A stretch of DNA of 64,000 nucleotides from Branchiostoma lanceolatum (taxonomy: Eukaryota; Chordata; Leptocardii; Amphioxiformes; Branchiostomatidae). Every line of letters starts with the position of its first letter. Position 1 is the first letter of the stretch. The position numbers and the translations under genes were made by a program. The notes below the pieces were generated by a model. That model was not told where the DNA came from and ran no database searches. It saw only the letters and a program-made list of their open reading frames with translations. The stretch covers positions 1,656,883-1,720,882 of the forward strand of contig NC_089732.1 of the NCBI RefSeq assembly GCF_035083965.1, read 5' to 3'. This document shows positions 14,101 to 23,550 of the stretch, piece by piece.

Positions 14101-17100
14101 AACAGACTACAGGACAGGGCACAATGCTGGGGCATTGGGAGATACCACCCGGGCGGGGGTGTACAATAATAAAAGGAGGGCCTATACTGTTACAGTAACA
14201 TTGCAGAAACATTCACCAAAGACTGTCATACGATTATGACGTAGAATTTTCAACCGGGCTGTGACAGAACCCACCACTGACAGAATCTAAGAATGTCACA
14301 GCCTTTCTGCGTAACACGTAGACATCTGAATTCTGTACAATGTGTGCAGGACTATCCTTAGAATGCCCTCAGTTTGCACTTGTTTGATGACAGTAACCAG
14401 GCGCTAAGGTACTGTACATTTATATTTGGCACATCTAAGGCAGAGCCTTCAATCTCAATCCAAGCTGCCCAAGAAGACCACTTAGGCCGCCAGTGGCCCG
14501 TTAAAATCCGGTCTACGTGGACATGTGGTCACTGGTCACCATAGACAGGATTCTTAATGCTTGTGTCAATGGGAAAATTATCTAAGGCCACCAGAATGTG
14601 GTCTCAATGACCAGGTGGTCCTTATGTACAGGTGGTCCCCCCATGTATATTTGTTTTTAATTAGTAGTTGCAAAATGGTACATGAATACACATCTTAAAT
14701 AAAGTAAGCATCTATGCCCTGTGCTTACAGACAATGTGATAAGGATACATGTATTTTTCAATCAAGCTGGTTTTCTCTTACACTTATGATATTTTCTCCT
14801 TCTACTGAATACAGGGCGTGACCTCTATCCAGACCTCTTCATGGATGAAACGATGGAAGAATTAAACAAAGAGCGCCCTTCAGTGACCAGCAGAGGAACT
14901 GCAGGAACAAGCAAGACCAGCAAGTTGTAGCTGTTGCTGCAAGTGACTTATAAGCTACCAATTGCAAACTTGTCACATTGAAGTAACAGGTTTCAAAACT
15001 TATTAACATGTTCAACATGTGACAGCTAATGGTTACAACATGAGATTGTAACCACTAGCTGTGCCACTTATAAAAGATACGACCGTTTAGAAGTTGACTG
15101 CTCACTTAAGTTGGCAATGTGATCCCTAAAGATTTGATTTATTAGGCGGTATAAAAAGGCATACAGCCAGGCCTTCCCAACTAGCCAGAGGCTAGTAGAA
15201 AGGGCTACTAACCCTGGTTGATCCTACCACTTCTGAGAAATCGTTGTGACAAAAAAGTGCAACATCAATAATGTATGACTATCATGTACTTTTGTCATTT
15301 CTTGTGTGTTTCTGTTCTTTGCCATTTTGTCAGATAAATCACAACCTGTGTTGCCATTCATCAATCTGATATTCACACAAACATCGTCCTAACTCATTCA
15401 TACATTCATTCATTCATTCACTCACTCCTGACCTATGCCATGGTAATGACAGCATTGTACATCTTGTCCGCTTAATCTATATTCTGTATATTGTTATTTG
15501 CATACAATCCTTTTCTTATCTTTCATTCTTCTAACACTCATTCATTCAATCAATCACCCCCATACCTGTGCGAATGTGATGTCTGCGTTGCCCGTCTTGT
15601 CTGCTAAGATCTTTCCCAGCCAGTCTAGGAATTTCTGTCCCTTGTAGATGCCGTAACCCTTAATCATGTTGGGCATCATGCTCAGGTACGCCAGCTTGCT
15701 GTCTGTGAGGAGGGGATATGGAAAATTAGTTTTTGTCTGTTCGTGCTTGGCCAAAAAAATGCGAGCCGTATCAAAGCCACATTGCGCTACTTGAAAAAGA
15801 ATCATGCTTCACCGCAATTGATGATGGCTGCTTTAGTTTACTTTATTGTTTACCATGAAATATGATCATGTTTGGCATCATGGTTATATTGGCAAGCTTC
15901 AGCTGTCTATAGATAGGGCATTAGGTGAACTTGAAAATGTTTGTTTTCAACTTGTTTTTTGGTTGATCACGAAAAAAACCCTGTTAAGCCCTTGTCACAA
16001 ATTTGGCAGACAATCGTTTACTATGTGACAGAGGCATTAGTGTTCAACCTAAGACAGGAATGTAAAAGATAAAAATCGCTTCGAAATCTACCTTCGAAGA
16101 TGATAAAGTCGGAGTTCTTTTAAGTAACTAAAACACCTGTAGCAATCAGTCTCTTATACACTAACAGAAGCGGTGCATTTCATATCATCCATCTAGCGTT
16201 CAAATAATAGAAAAACGGATCCTTTTACCTTCGAACATGATGAAGAAACTCTCGTAAAGTCGGAGTATTTCAAATACTGGTAACTCAAACATACCTGTAC
16301 CGATCAGTACCGATACACGAACAGAAGTGGTGCATTGTATATCATCCAACCAACGTACAACACACACACACACACACACAAAACACAGCATCTGATCCAT
16401 TTACCTTCGAACATGATGTAGAAACTCTCGTAAAGTCGGAGTATTTCAAATACTGGTAACTCAAACATACCTGTACCGATCAGTACCGATACACGAACAG
16501 AAGTGGTGCATTGTATATCATCCAACTAACGTACAAAACAAACAAACAAACAAGCAAACAAAACACACACACACACAAAAACAGCAACTGATGATTACTG
16601 ATCCATTTTACCTTCGAACATGATGTAGAAGCTCTCGTCCGTGAGTCCGGCCAGCTCCTCTGGTGAGCAGCCCAGCGCCAGCAGCGTGGCGGGAATGGCG
16701 CCCGTCCCCACCCCCGCGAACCGCCGGATCGTCTGCAGCACCCCGATGGTCTGCAGGACCTGCGGAGATTTAACAAAAAATATTCAATTATTATCATTAT
16801 TCTGTCATGTTTATCCAGGGTAGCCCTGCTCAGTGATTAACACTGCTTTACAGTGGGGCCCTGCGTTACATAAAATAACTGATAATACAAACAGAAATAT
16901 CAACATACAGAATAATAATAATGATCATAATGAAAACAATGACGGTAATGATAACAATAGTTAAGCACAAGCGATAACAAATCATGAAATGCGTAATCGC
17001 TGTTTGCTGTTCATGCATCTAATACTACCGGAAATAAGCATTGGTTGTCGAATGGAGAAATCTAATAAAAGACAGCATATTTCAGGGAATTCTGGGGATG

Positions 17101-19713
17101 TTTTCGCGCCAGATTTGGCATCTCCAAAGAATATCATAAAGTTACGCTTGTCTTCAAACGCACCTTTGCGGCCCCGGCGTAGGCCAGGCCCCGGTGCCCC
17201 CCGGCACCTTCCAGCACCAGGTTCTCAAACGGGAAGTCGTACCGCGCGTACTTCCCTCTGACGTCATCATCCAGCATCCCCTCCAGGTTAAACTCTACCC
17301 TCTTGTTCGGGCGGAACTTGGAGAACAAGTTATCCATCATGTTCGGCTTGGCCAGCGCCCTGGCGTTGTTGTCCTTCGGCGGCATCTTCGATTGGTCCTT
17401 GATGATGGCCATCATGCCTGCGAAGGGGCTGGCTTTCTTGGGCTTCGGTACGTTGGGTTCTTCTGACTTCTTACTGAAGCTGAAAGGAAAGTGAAAGTGA
17501 TTTCGAACTAGTTTAGCTCAAATCTCGAACCAGTTTAGCTGAAATTCATTCAAAGACCAGATGAGCTATGAATAAATCTTCCACTGGTCGTTACAGAGAA
17601 GACAGACGCTATATACAGTATTTACAGGTTCATTGTATCAGGGAAATTCCCCGACAAGCACAATGAACAGTGGACCACGGCTTAACGTCACGTCCTAAGG
17701 ACTGCGACCCTTTCCGGCAGCGCGCATGTCGGGTGAGCTACACAGCCGGGATCGAACCCGGGACTTCTAGTTCCAGAGGCAGGATCGCTAACCGCTACCT
17801 GAACTTGCGGGACATCCTCTCCAGGAATGACGGCGTCCGCTCCACGGGCTTCTCCGGAACCTCGAGGGCCGCCTCGCTTGTCTCGTCATCGGACAGCTTC
17901 TTGTAGAACTCCGTGTTGTCTGCCGCTGGGGTGACGAGTAGAAGAAGAAGAAATGACTTTTTTTTTAGAAGTCTTACAAAAATGTATTTTGTATTTTCAT
18001 AAGCCATCTGCTAATTACTAATACATGTTCTAGCATTACCATTCATGTCGATAACATTCTTGAGAATTATCATAAATAGCATGACAGCGCTTAAGTAAAG
18101 CTGTTGGATAATTCTCCATAGTACGTTACACATGCGTTCTTGTAATTGTGCATCAAAAATTAGTCAACGTAGTGTATAAGTGAAATGACATTTTAGTACA
18201 CGAATTACATTGCATAAGATTAGAAATGTACTGCACACAGTTGGTTTCTGCTTATGTTATATTGTTGTGAGTGCATTATTCACTCAGTTTATGTTAAGTT
18301 ATCATTGTTTTGTGTCCTGAAGGAACCACCCTAAAGATTGATTCCGATCATAAAATATTTTTAATCATCATTCGACATGATCAATACGAAGAAAAAGTGG
18401 CGCTACGCTCAAATAGGTCTACATTTATATACCATGACAGTTGGAACCTAAGTACACTGATACAAAGGTTTTCTATCCCATATACATGTATTCAAATTCA
18501 ACAAACAAAGAAAACAAGTAGAAGGTAATGAAAGAATTCGCCCAACCTCCTTCAGCCGGTATTTCCTCCACATCATCGTTGAAAGTGATGGTTGCCTCCA
18601 TGCCATTGCCATCCGCCACTACTGATGCTTCATCTGAAGGAACAGACATGTTGAGATTCGAGACATCGTCAAGAAGTTGTGAAAAATAAGTGTATGGATG
18701 TTTTTTTCATGCGCTGTTTCATCTGTTGGTTGTTGAGTGGGCAGGCAGTGAGTCAGGTCAAGTAACATAGGATTGATCAATCATCAATCATTCAAAGACA
18801 GGATTCCGTAGAAAGAGGTTCAGGATGTTTTTGTTGTTGTTTGTTTCACATGCTGGTCGTGCGGTGGTGATTCACTTCACCATGGATGGAGAGAGTAGTA
18901 GTGTTAGAGAGCGATGGCCATTTTGAACCCTAAAGCACTCACAAATGAAGTAGTATTGTTAGAGACGGATGTTAGAACACGGTGCGTCCACCACACTGTC
19001 AGTCTACACGAAGTTCACCTTTTTCTGCCGCCGCCACCACATCATCTAGGGCGCGGGTAGGGTCATCCTCGGAGGCTGTCGCTAGAAAGGAATTCCAAAA
19101 TTATCGTCTTTCCCTACCCCATGCTATGAGCAATGGAAATGTATTGTTTTCGTTGATGTTTTCATTTCTGTTTCATCTGTTAAAGACCAAACAAGCCAGA
19201 TATTGAGTGAATGACTCCGAGTCAATGATTCTTTGTCCCATTTCCATCGACGGCATTATCATGCAATATAATATCACACCGTCGAAAATTTTACCACTTC
19301 TTCCGAAGCCAAAGATCTGTCTACGAACCGGAAATCGTGTAAACACATTCATCGATGATTCTGTTATCCTTTCAGCATACAAAGTAGCAAACAAATACAA
19401 ATGCAGGTGAAAACAGTACTGACAGAGATTCTGGTCGCAATCGGATTCTTTGTCGGGATCAAGATGTTTGCCGGTACAATCGGCCACCAACATATCAACA
19501 TATGTATGTCTAACCTGCGTGGGGCGGCGGTGGCGGTGGTGGAGGCGGGGGAGAAGCGCCTTCCTCCGCCGGCGGTGTCTCCGCTGATGCCGCCTCTGGT
19601 GTCTCGGGTGCCGGGGCCTCTGGTGTCTCGGGTGCCGGGGCCTCTGGTGTCTCGGGTGCTGGGGCCTCTGCCGCCTTCACAGACCCGTTCTTCTTACCCT
19701 TCTTTTTCCCCAT
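260..19713 (-). CDS. Patatin-like phospholipase-family protein, partial (3' end beyond left edge), probable pseudoenzyme
   Basis: Eight coding exons are visible: 19713-19515, 19081-19019, 18633-18547, 17925-17799, 17479-17164, 16759-16612, 15702-15566 and 395-260. All have GT-AG borders and matching phases, giving 404 codons. Residues 1-66 start MGKKKGKK, then carry an 8-residue Pro/Ala/Glu repeat (PEAPAPET) and a polyproline run. About residues 67-235 are acidic and low complexity. The patatin fold begins near 245, with an oxyanion-type glycine loop GAGGHRG at 250-256. Family members place the Ser of GxSxG next; here the motif reads GVGTG (280-284), so the nucleophile position 282 is Gly. 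MIKGYGIYKGQKFLDWL and the last exon (TELCIVVTNLN ... RMSMSIP) are typical of the patatin core. The DG(G/A) aspartate would lie left of the window. The start is the ATG at 19713, just after a likely acceptor at 19718, so a 5'UTR exon is expected upstream. The intron 15565-396 contains both HSDL2 genes. The family is clear; hydrolase activity is doubtful. Confidence 0.85.
513..655 (+). repeat. (TTCC)n tetranucleotide microsatellite
   Basis: Long uninterrupted TTCC array, flanked by ATTC/CATT-type repeats (421-475, 685-725) and a CATC array (787-812). It lies in the large patatin intron, just 3' of the HSDL2a promoter side. The open frames through it (FLPS and GRKE repeats) are repeat artefacts. 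Confidence 0.95.
1006..8740 (+). CDS. HSDL2: Hydroxysteroid dehydrogenase-like protein 2 (copy a), SDR + SCP2 domains, peroxisomal
   Basis: Exons: 1006-1019, 2877-3040, 3346-3404, 4015-4169, 4719-4822, 5307-5408 or 5711-5812 (alternative), 6593-6790, 7204-7404, 8499-8740. With one exon 6 the protein has 412 residues, close to the 418 of human HSDL2. It opens MENTGKLAGRT. The short-chain dehydrogenase domain shows the nucleotide-binding loop SGASRGIG (15-22; the usual T is S), NNAS (99-102), catalytic Ser151 in ILNIS, and YTMAK (Tyr167, Lys171). A linker follows, then an SCP2 sterol-carrier domain from about 305, ending in MKSKL*, a peroxisomal targeting signal type 1. The family is NAD(P)-dependent and linked to peroxisomal/mitochondrial fatty-acid metabolism; the exact substrate is not readable from sequence. 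It is the upstream member of a tandem pair lying antisense inside a patatin-gene intron. The start is chosen because both copies share a 14-nt first coding exon and similar DNA just upstream. Confidence 0.95.
1036..1317 (+). mobile_element. Candidate 5S-derived SINE
   Basis: The 5S-like head (1039-1156) continues directly into a body of about 150 nt, then a short ATT-rich tail (TATTATTATTAAAA, ending about 1317). A head, body and simple-repeat tail layout is that of SINEs driven by a 5S promoter (SINE3 class). I could not identify a clear target-site duplication by eye. Confidence 0.6.
1039..1156 (+). ncRNA. 5S rRNA-like sequence (divergent; head of a SINE)
   Basis: 118 nt aligning end to end with eukaryotic 5S rRNA (about 120 nt). 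Matches include GCTACGGCC at the 5' end, CCCGATC, GATCTCGGAAG, TTAAGCA, CTTGGATGGGAGACC (internal C-box region) and TGCTGTAGC at the 3' end. The terminal stem GCTAC/GTAGC pairs. Bases 1053-1060 (GCGCGTTG) pair perfectly with 1094-1101 (CAACGCGC) although both differ from standard 5S. No T-run terminator follows at once. It starts 19 bases after the HSDL2a exon 1 donor, in the sense direction. Probably the promoter head of a SINE3-type retroelement rather than a ribosomal gene. Confidence 0.75.
3715..3990 (-). mobile_element. SINE body and tRNA-like head on the minus strand
   Basis: 3715-3810 is the reverse complement of the SINE body at 22970-23060 (GTGTGGCCCAAGGGCTA..., CCAGTGGACTA). 3880-3960 read on the minus strand has a tRNA-like B box (GGGTTCAAGCCCC). 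These could be one element or two adjacent ones. HSDL2a intron 3. Confidence 0.55.
5307..5408 (+). other. HSDL2: HSDL2a alternative exon 6A (catalytic YxxxK)
   Basis: A 102-nt exon, phase 1 at both ends, with acceptor at 5304-5306 and donor GT at 5409. It encodes AYTMAKYGMSMCVLGMAEEF followed by KPDRIGVNAIWPLT. It is a homologous duplicate of 5711-5812. Its second half (IGVNA) is more like the single exon 6 of HSDL2b. Only one copy should be used per mRNA, since each carries the catalytic Tyr-Lys pair, although including both would keep the frame. Confidence 0.8.
5711..5812 (+). other. HSDL2: HSDL2a alternative exon 6B (catalytic YxxxK)
   Basis: A 102-nt exon with the same phases and splice borders as 5307-5408. 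It also encodes YTMAK but has a different second half (KAEGIAVNALWPLT), closer to the form known in vertebrate HSDL2. It is intact, with no stop and conserved splice sites, and most differences from exon 6A are silent or conservative. That pattern suggests selection on both copies. Confidence 0.8.
6213..6544. mobile_element. TTAA-flanked inverted-repeat element
   Basis: Both ends are TTAA followed by related inverted termini: TTAAGCCAGCGTCACA at the left and TGTGACGGGGGCTTAA at the right. The interior has further inverted, GC-rich blocks (GTCGGCCGA, CGTCGGCCGT). The TTAA ends suggest piggyBac-type target sites. It lies in HSDL2a intron 6, immediately upstream of exon 7. Confidence 0.6.
6877..6937 (+). 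repeat. Decoy copy of HSDL2a exon 7 3' edge
   Basis: The stretch encoding EGIQDLD...PAFQ repeats the 3' part of exon 7 (EGIQDLDQYACVP), about 130 bp downstream in the intron. The donor GT after CCAG has become GAAGG, so it is not spliceable as it stands. Confidence 0.75.
7471..7700. mobile_element. MITE-like element with about 30-bp inverted termini
   Basis: Left end GGCCACACCAATTTAATTTC and right end with the complementary GAAATCAAATTGGTGTGGCC, followed inward by TTGGTTAAC/GTTAACCAA. Non-coding interior of about 170 bp. In HSDL2a intron 8. Confidence 0.75.
8741..9660 (+). other. HSDL2a 3' region with diverged tandem repeats and poly(A) signals
   Basis: No gene is seen. Bases 8745-9270 contain about four diverged copies of a 130-180 bp unit (TGTAGTGCTACAATGTATCC, CTGGCCACAT, TTGTGGGCNAAATGAAGTC). 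The unit includes copies of the last coding bases of HSDL2a (ATGAAGTCCAAGTTGTAA at 8926). AATAAA signals occur at 9315-9320 and 9652-9657. Confidence 0.7.
9974..14930 (+). CDS. HSDL2: HSDL2 paralogue (copy b): SDR domain only, SCP2 domain absent, SKL retained
   Basis: Exons: 9974-9987, 10539-10702, 11929-12142, 12553-12659, 12986-13087, 13430-13621, 14815-14930; 302 residues. Optional 81-nt exons lie at 11504, 11648 and 11792. The SDR motifs are intact: TGASRGIG near 15-22, NNAS at 99-102, Ser152, and YTMAK with Tyr168 and Lys172. The exon equivalent to copy a exons 3 and 4 is fused (11929-12142, 214 = 59 + 155 nt), so that intron is absent. Exon 7 is 6 nt shorter, and GRGRGGSR replaces the usual LAGKDAQKQCRK stretch. 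The last exon starts like copy a exon 8 (GRDLYPDLFMDETMEELNKE), then ends after a short Ser/Thr tail in KTSKL*. The SCP2 domain is missing but a PTS1 signal is still present. It is transcribed in the same direction as copy a, about 1.2 kb downstream. A soluble peroxisomal reductase is likely. Confidence 0.92.
10768..11060 (+). mobile_element. tRNA-derived SINE
   Basis: Pol III-like A box TGGCATAGTGG (10772) and B box GGTTCAATCCC (10815) sit at tRNA spacing. They are followed by the CCTTGGGAAAGGCATTTAAC body seen in other copies here. A (GA)n microsatellite follows at 11092-11172. In HSDL2b intron 2. Confidence 0.7.
11092..11172 (+). repeat. (GA)n microsatellite
   Basis: Pure AG dinucleotide run in HSDL2b intron 2. 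The SLSLSL open frame through it is spurious. Confidence 0.97.
11504..11872 (+). repeat. Tandem array of three extra phase-compatible HSDL2b exons
   Basis: Three 81-nt segments (11504-11584, 11648-11728, 11792-11872) each copy the first 27 codons of the real exon at 11929, from IEAAGGKC to SAVEQ. Each has its own polypyrimidine tract and CAG acceptor and a possible donor at CAGG|GTTAG. The unit length is about 140 bp. Each exon is phase 1 at both ends and open, so any number could be included without a frameshift. A second potential donor (GACCAG|GT) lies inside each, matching the exon 3 end used in copy a. The spacers are made of degenerate GGTTAG-type repeats. Confidence 0.8.
12245..12306 (+). 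repeat. Decoy copy of HSDL2b exon 3/4 3' edge
   Basis: Repeats the exon end (MKTYDLMNNINARGTFM) about 160 bp downstream of the real donor and is followed by GTGAGT. The copied splice site still looks usable, but the segment has no acceptor of its own next to it. Confidence 0.75.
14931..15565. other. HSDL2b 3' region and start of patatin intron 7
   Basis: No coding exon is recognisable on either strand. It contains a short CATT/ATTC simple repeat at 15395-15425. It must hold the HSDL2b poly(A) site, but no AATAAA stands out. Confidence 0.5.
16060..16526 (-). repeat. Tandem copies of patatin exon 6 3' edge
   Basis: On the minus strand, ESFYIMFEG plus the donor (TTCGAAG|GTAAA) of exon 6 (ends 16612) is copied at about 16399-16430 and 16217-16250, with a more decayed copy near 16093. 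Each is followed by the same roughly 100 bp of intron (ACCTGTACCGATCAGTACCG; GGTGCATTGTATATCATCCA). Unit size is about 120-180 bp, with (AC)n tracts between copies. Confidence 0.8.
17735..17800 (-). mobile_element. tRNA-like SINE head
   Basis: Minus-strand tRNA-like sequence with B box GGGTTCGATCCC and an A box near 17795 that overlaps the donor of the patatin exon ending at 17799. Confidence 0.45.
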
Positions 19714-19913
19714 GTTTCTGTGGAAGAAGAGATTTGGAATTAAGATAAGCGACTTTCATAAGATACATGTCTATAATAGTGAAGGCGAAGGCTACCGTGT
19801 CCACCCTCCTCACTCCGATGTAGGAATTGACACGGTCACCATACTCGATCTGAATATCTGCACTATGCATCTGTACTATGTATCTGAATACGAATAAAGA
19901 TTATACGAGTGGT

Positions 19914-19950
<37 letters not shown>

Positions 19951-20593
19951 AGTATATAAAATTAAGCAAACGACTGCGCAAGCCAGACTAAGCAGAATGT
20001 ATGCAGTGCAGTTCTAGTAAAACTCCTGGTGCTGTAGTGCTCTGTGACACCTCTGGACCTGCTGTACAGGCACCTGGAGCTATACTTGTTTTGTAGATCA
20101 GCTGTTTTGGAGATACATGGGACACTGGTACCACAGTATCATGCATGGGCCACTGGTACCACAATCCCATAGGTAGTGGTAGATGACGGGAATTTCATAC
20201 TTGCTGCATTTCGAAGTTACTAGTAAGTGAATGTGAACATCGTTATATATGACCTGAAATGCAATAACAAATTGTTTCTTTGAACCTATGCTGTAGAGCA
20301 GGGCCTCATGAGGGAAGCATTAATTATTTCATTGACTGAACCGGGTCGACAACTTAACCCGGGCCCCAAATTATAATGTCAGGCTGACCATACAGGTCAG
20401 CAAAGGTGCACTCAAAACAGTGTGATTAGAGGAGGCGTGGTCCTCCTGTCATTCAAATTCTATTTATTTCGATACGCACTCTACCCGAAGACATTGTCGT
20501 TTCTTGACCATAAATCATGCAATCGGTAAACACATGTACACAACAAGGACTTAGGAATAGGTGTAAAATAAAACTCACCGCGTTTTATCTACG

Positions 20594-20737
20594 AGTCATA
20601 GTATTGCACCACCATTTATTCATAAGCACATAAGTTGATTTTAGTGATATTCACAGGCAAATTACACTTTTAAATCAGATGCCTGTGAATATCACTAAAA
20701 CTAACCTATGAATGAATGGTGGTGCAAGACTATGACT
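20594..20737. mobile_element. Foldback element
   Basis: Near-perfect inverted repeat: GTCATAGTATTGCACCACCA at the left against TGGTGGTGCAAGACTATGAC at the right. A second block inside (TTTTAGTGATATTCACAGGC and its complement) continues the hairpin. The unpaired centre is about 20 bp. Confidence 0.75.
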
Positions 20738-22576
20738 GGGCGCATCCCCCTGCCATGCCCTTAGGCTGTGAGATTGTTTCAATTTCAAACCCGATGAAAT
20801 GCATTCAACTTTCATGCCCTTCTGTTAATCAAATTATGTTCTAATTGTTATTACGGTAACACGTCGTGAAAATAGAACGCATTAGTATCTTTATTCATAT
20901 CAGGCACTGCTTGTATTCCTATTAATTTGAATGTTTACTTCCAAGATTCTGGAAACTCAAACGACACATTCCAACCATAGCAGACACCGCTTTCGACGCG
21001 GGTTGGAAATAGTGTCCGTTTCAACTCGAGCATTCACAATAGCGCGTACAATGTTCCATTCATTTGTACTCTCTAAATCTAGTAGTACTACCTAGCTGGT
21101 TCTCTTTGCAACCAGTATCCATGTCATTTGCGATATTCTTCAAACACAAACACATTCCTCCCTATATTGAGTGTGCAGGTTGGAAACGGAGTCCGAAAAC
21201 TTTTCAACAAACTACACGAACATTTTTCTAGTCACTTCTGCACATGTACAGTTAAGACAGTACTTACCTAGTTCCCTGGATCTTTGCACCTAGCACCCGT
21301 CAACCATGTAACTTATATAAACATTTTCATTTGTTCATCATTTGATTAGTAACATGAACCTATGAGATGTTTATCTTCTACAGTGTTTGTCTGTTCGCAG
21401 ATTACCGAATAATACACACTGCTTAAAGTTTACGCTGCTTAAAGTTACATGTGTGAAATTCGTTCAACTTGAGGTGTGGTTTGAGATCGTTGAACGTCTA
21501 CAACAAGACTGCGCTGAAAACGTACCGCTCATGTTAGTTTTTATCTGCAAAGCTGTTAGCAACAGGTAGTTCTATAGTCTGAATTGTTATTTTTCCTACT
21601 GAGTAAAAGCTAACTAGATCAAGTGATAACAGATTATCTGTCGGTGAACAGATTTCATCATAGTTAAACAGACCATATGCACTACATCGCCAGACATGGC
21701 TGGTCCAAGTATTTGTGCGTGCGTTTGAAATTGGCACATTTACACTGTAAATAACTAGTGACCCATTTTCGTAATCATAAAATAATCAAGGACGTATGCT
21801 ACTTCTGTTCTTGAAAATAAGTCACTATTTGTGCCCAATGAAAAATATAGTGCCACACGATGGAGTTGCAAAATTCTGATTTTAAAAGTTCCGTTTTTGT
21901 GCATACATTGATAGAGTGCCCATACTTTGTCCTTAGATGTAGTATCCCGTATCCGTATCATGCAATCCTACATTGTCTGTTGCACGCTCATTCTCGGCCC
22001 ATGGCGAAGGCGTTACGTTTTGCAGACTACACCTGCATCCTTGTGGCAATTGTCTCACCTTCTGATGGAAAACTTCGCAACAAACACTACAGATGGGCAC
22101 TCAAGCTTCGTAAAAAATCACAAAAAGACAGAAAAATCACCGTTTCAAGTTCAGTAAGGTCGAGACCGGACTCTAACAGTAGGTTTGTTGTTGTGAATGC
22201 CGCAATGCTTGAATTAGCGATGGCTGCACCGAGTTACGCAATGCTATCTGTACTTCGTAAAACATTTACACACTTGTACCCACCTTGTTAACGCTCAAAT
22301 CCGCGCGCTCTCGGCAATGTGTTGGGCAGAAGAGCTGAAGGAATATGTTTTTCCTTACGGGGAAGGTCGACGGTTTGTTGCTGCAACAGGTGCAGGTCAG
22401 CAGCGAACAGGCCTGGCAGCAGCGTACACAGGAATTTTAATCAGACTGACACGAAGTTTAACCAGTCGAGCGGGTGCGGGTCGCACGTATGACTGCGCGC
22501 AGACAACATGGCAGGGGCATGTCGACCTGGGCTCGAAGCAGATGTAAGGTGGTAGATTTCATCATCATCATCGTCG

Positions 22577-22755
22577 CCGCTTTCATCTGTCAACGATGCG
22601 GGCCACCACTGCTTTCCACGCACTTCTGTACATGTCCAGTGCTTGCCTTCTCACTCCTTCCCAAGTGAAGCCCAGTTCCTCCAAGTCTCTCATGACAGTT
22701 TTCTCCCATGTAATCTGCTGACCCCCCTCCCGTTCTTTTCCCCGGCGGTACCCAG
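22577..22755 (-). mobile_element. Non-LTR retrotransposon (LINE) ORF2 C-terminal remnant
   Basis: The minus-strand frame gives YRRGKEREGGQQITWEKTV, then MRDLEELGFTWEGVRRQALD, then RSAWKAVVARIVDR and a stop. This is the conserved tail seen at the end of many LINE reverse-transcriptase proteins (TW..T...EL..MG.TW..... A.DR..W...V). No reverse-transcriptase core is nearby, so the copy is 5'-truncated. Confidence 0.7.
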
Positions 22756-22830
22756 TTTAATGCCATCCGTGGGAGGCGTGTCCTTGGCATTGGTGGTAGA
22801 TTTGGTGACTTTATGTACAAGTATGCAACC

Positions 22831-23090
22831 GGTGCAATGGCCTAATGGGTAGTGTTCGCCTATCATACGGTAATACCCCCGGTCGAGTCATACCAAAGAC
22901 TTAAAAAATGGTACATTCTGCTTTCTCTGCTTGGCACTCAGCATTTGGGATAATGGTAGTTAAACACACACCACTACCAGTGGACTATCCCCCTGCTGTA
23001 GTGACTTGCACAAAGTTGTGTGGCCCAAGGGCTACTGAAACGAAAATGGCCACCGCCCTATGCACCGTCTGGTACGGGGGGACTTGAATG
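22831..23090 (+). mobile_element. tRNA-derived SINE
   Basis: A-box-like TGGCCTAATGGGTAG (22838), a B-box-like GGTCGAGTC, and a body with TTCTCTGCTTGGCACTCAGC and GTGTGGCCCAAGGGCTA. The same body occurs at 42630-42830 (plus) and 3715-3810 (minus). Confidence 0.7.
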
Positions 23091-23550
23091 AAACTAGTAA
23101 ACTTACTACAAAAAGTTCCCATCAATACTACAAGTGTAATAAGTAATATGCACTATATAAGCTATTGAGTTATTGCTTATATATGGTCACCAATGACTAT
23201 AGGAAGACTAGTGGTGTAAGATTATCGCAACATTTCTTGGCTCCATTTTTCTGAAATGGATCCATTTAAACATATTCTGAACCACATTCTTTTACGATCT
23301 TTTAACATACTAGTAGCTGAATTTACCTATTGGGTCAAATATATCAAATTCTTTAGGGAATTCCGGAAGAAAAGAACTTCCGGCAGATTACCGAGTCAGA
23401 TTTGAACTCGGACCCGGAACCTGAAGGGACGTTCATTGACGTACGTTATGAGTCCGTCCAACGGTGAGAGACACTATTGCTATAATCAGGTAAAGGGTCA
23501 AGGGTCATCCTACATCCGGGACATTGCGCGTCCTTTCGAGAACATCCAAG

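Larger units (their letters stand above)
19718..23550. other. Intergenic region between patatin-like gene and UQCRH
   Basis: No conserved coding exon was found. It contains an (AT)n run at 19917-19947, an inverted repeat at 20594-20737, a LINE remnant at 22577-22755 and a SINE at 22831-23090. The 143-codon frame at 21860-22291 has no recognisable domain. The promoter and 5'UTR exon of the minus-strand patatin gene and the UQCRH promoter should lie here. Confidence 0.5.

Noticed and set aside
21860-22291. 143-codon plus-strand frame
   Set aside because: No recognisable motif, no splice context and average composition; length is possible by chance in 64 kb.
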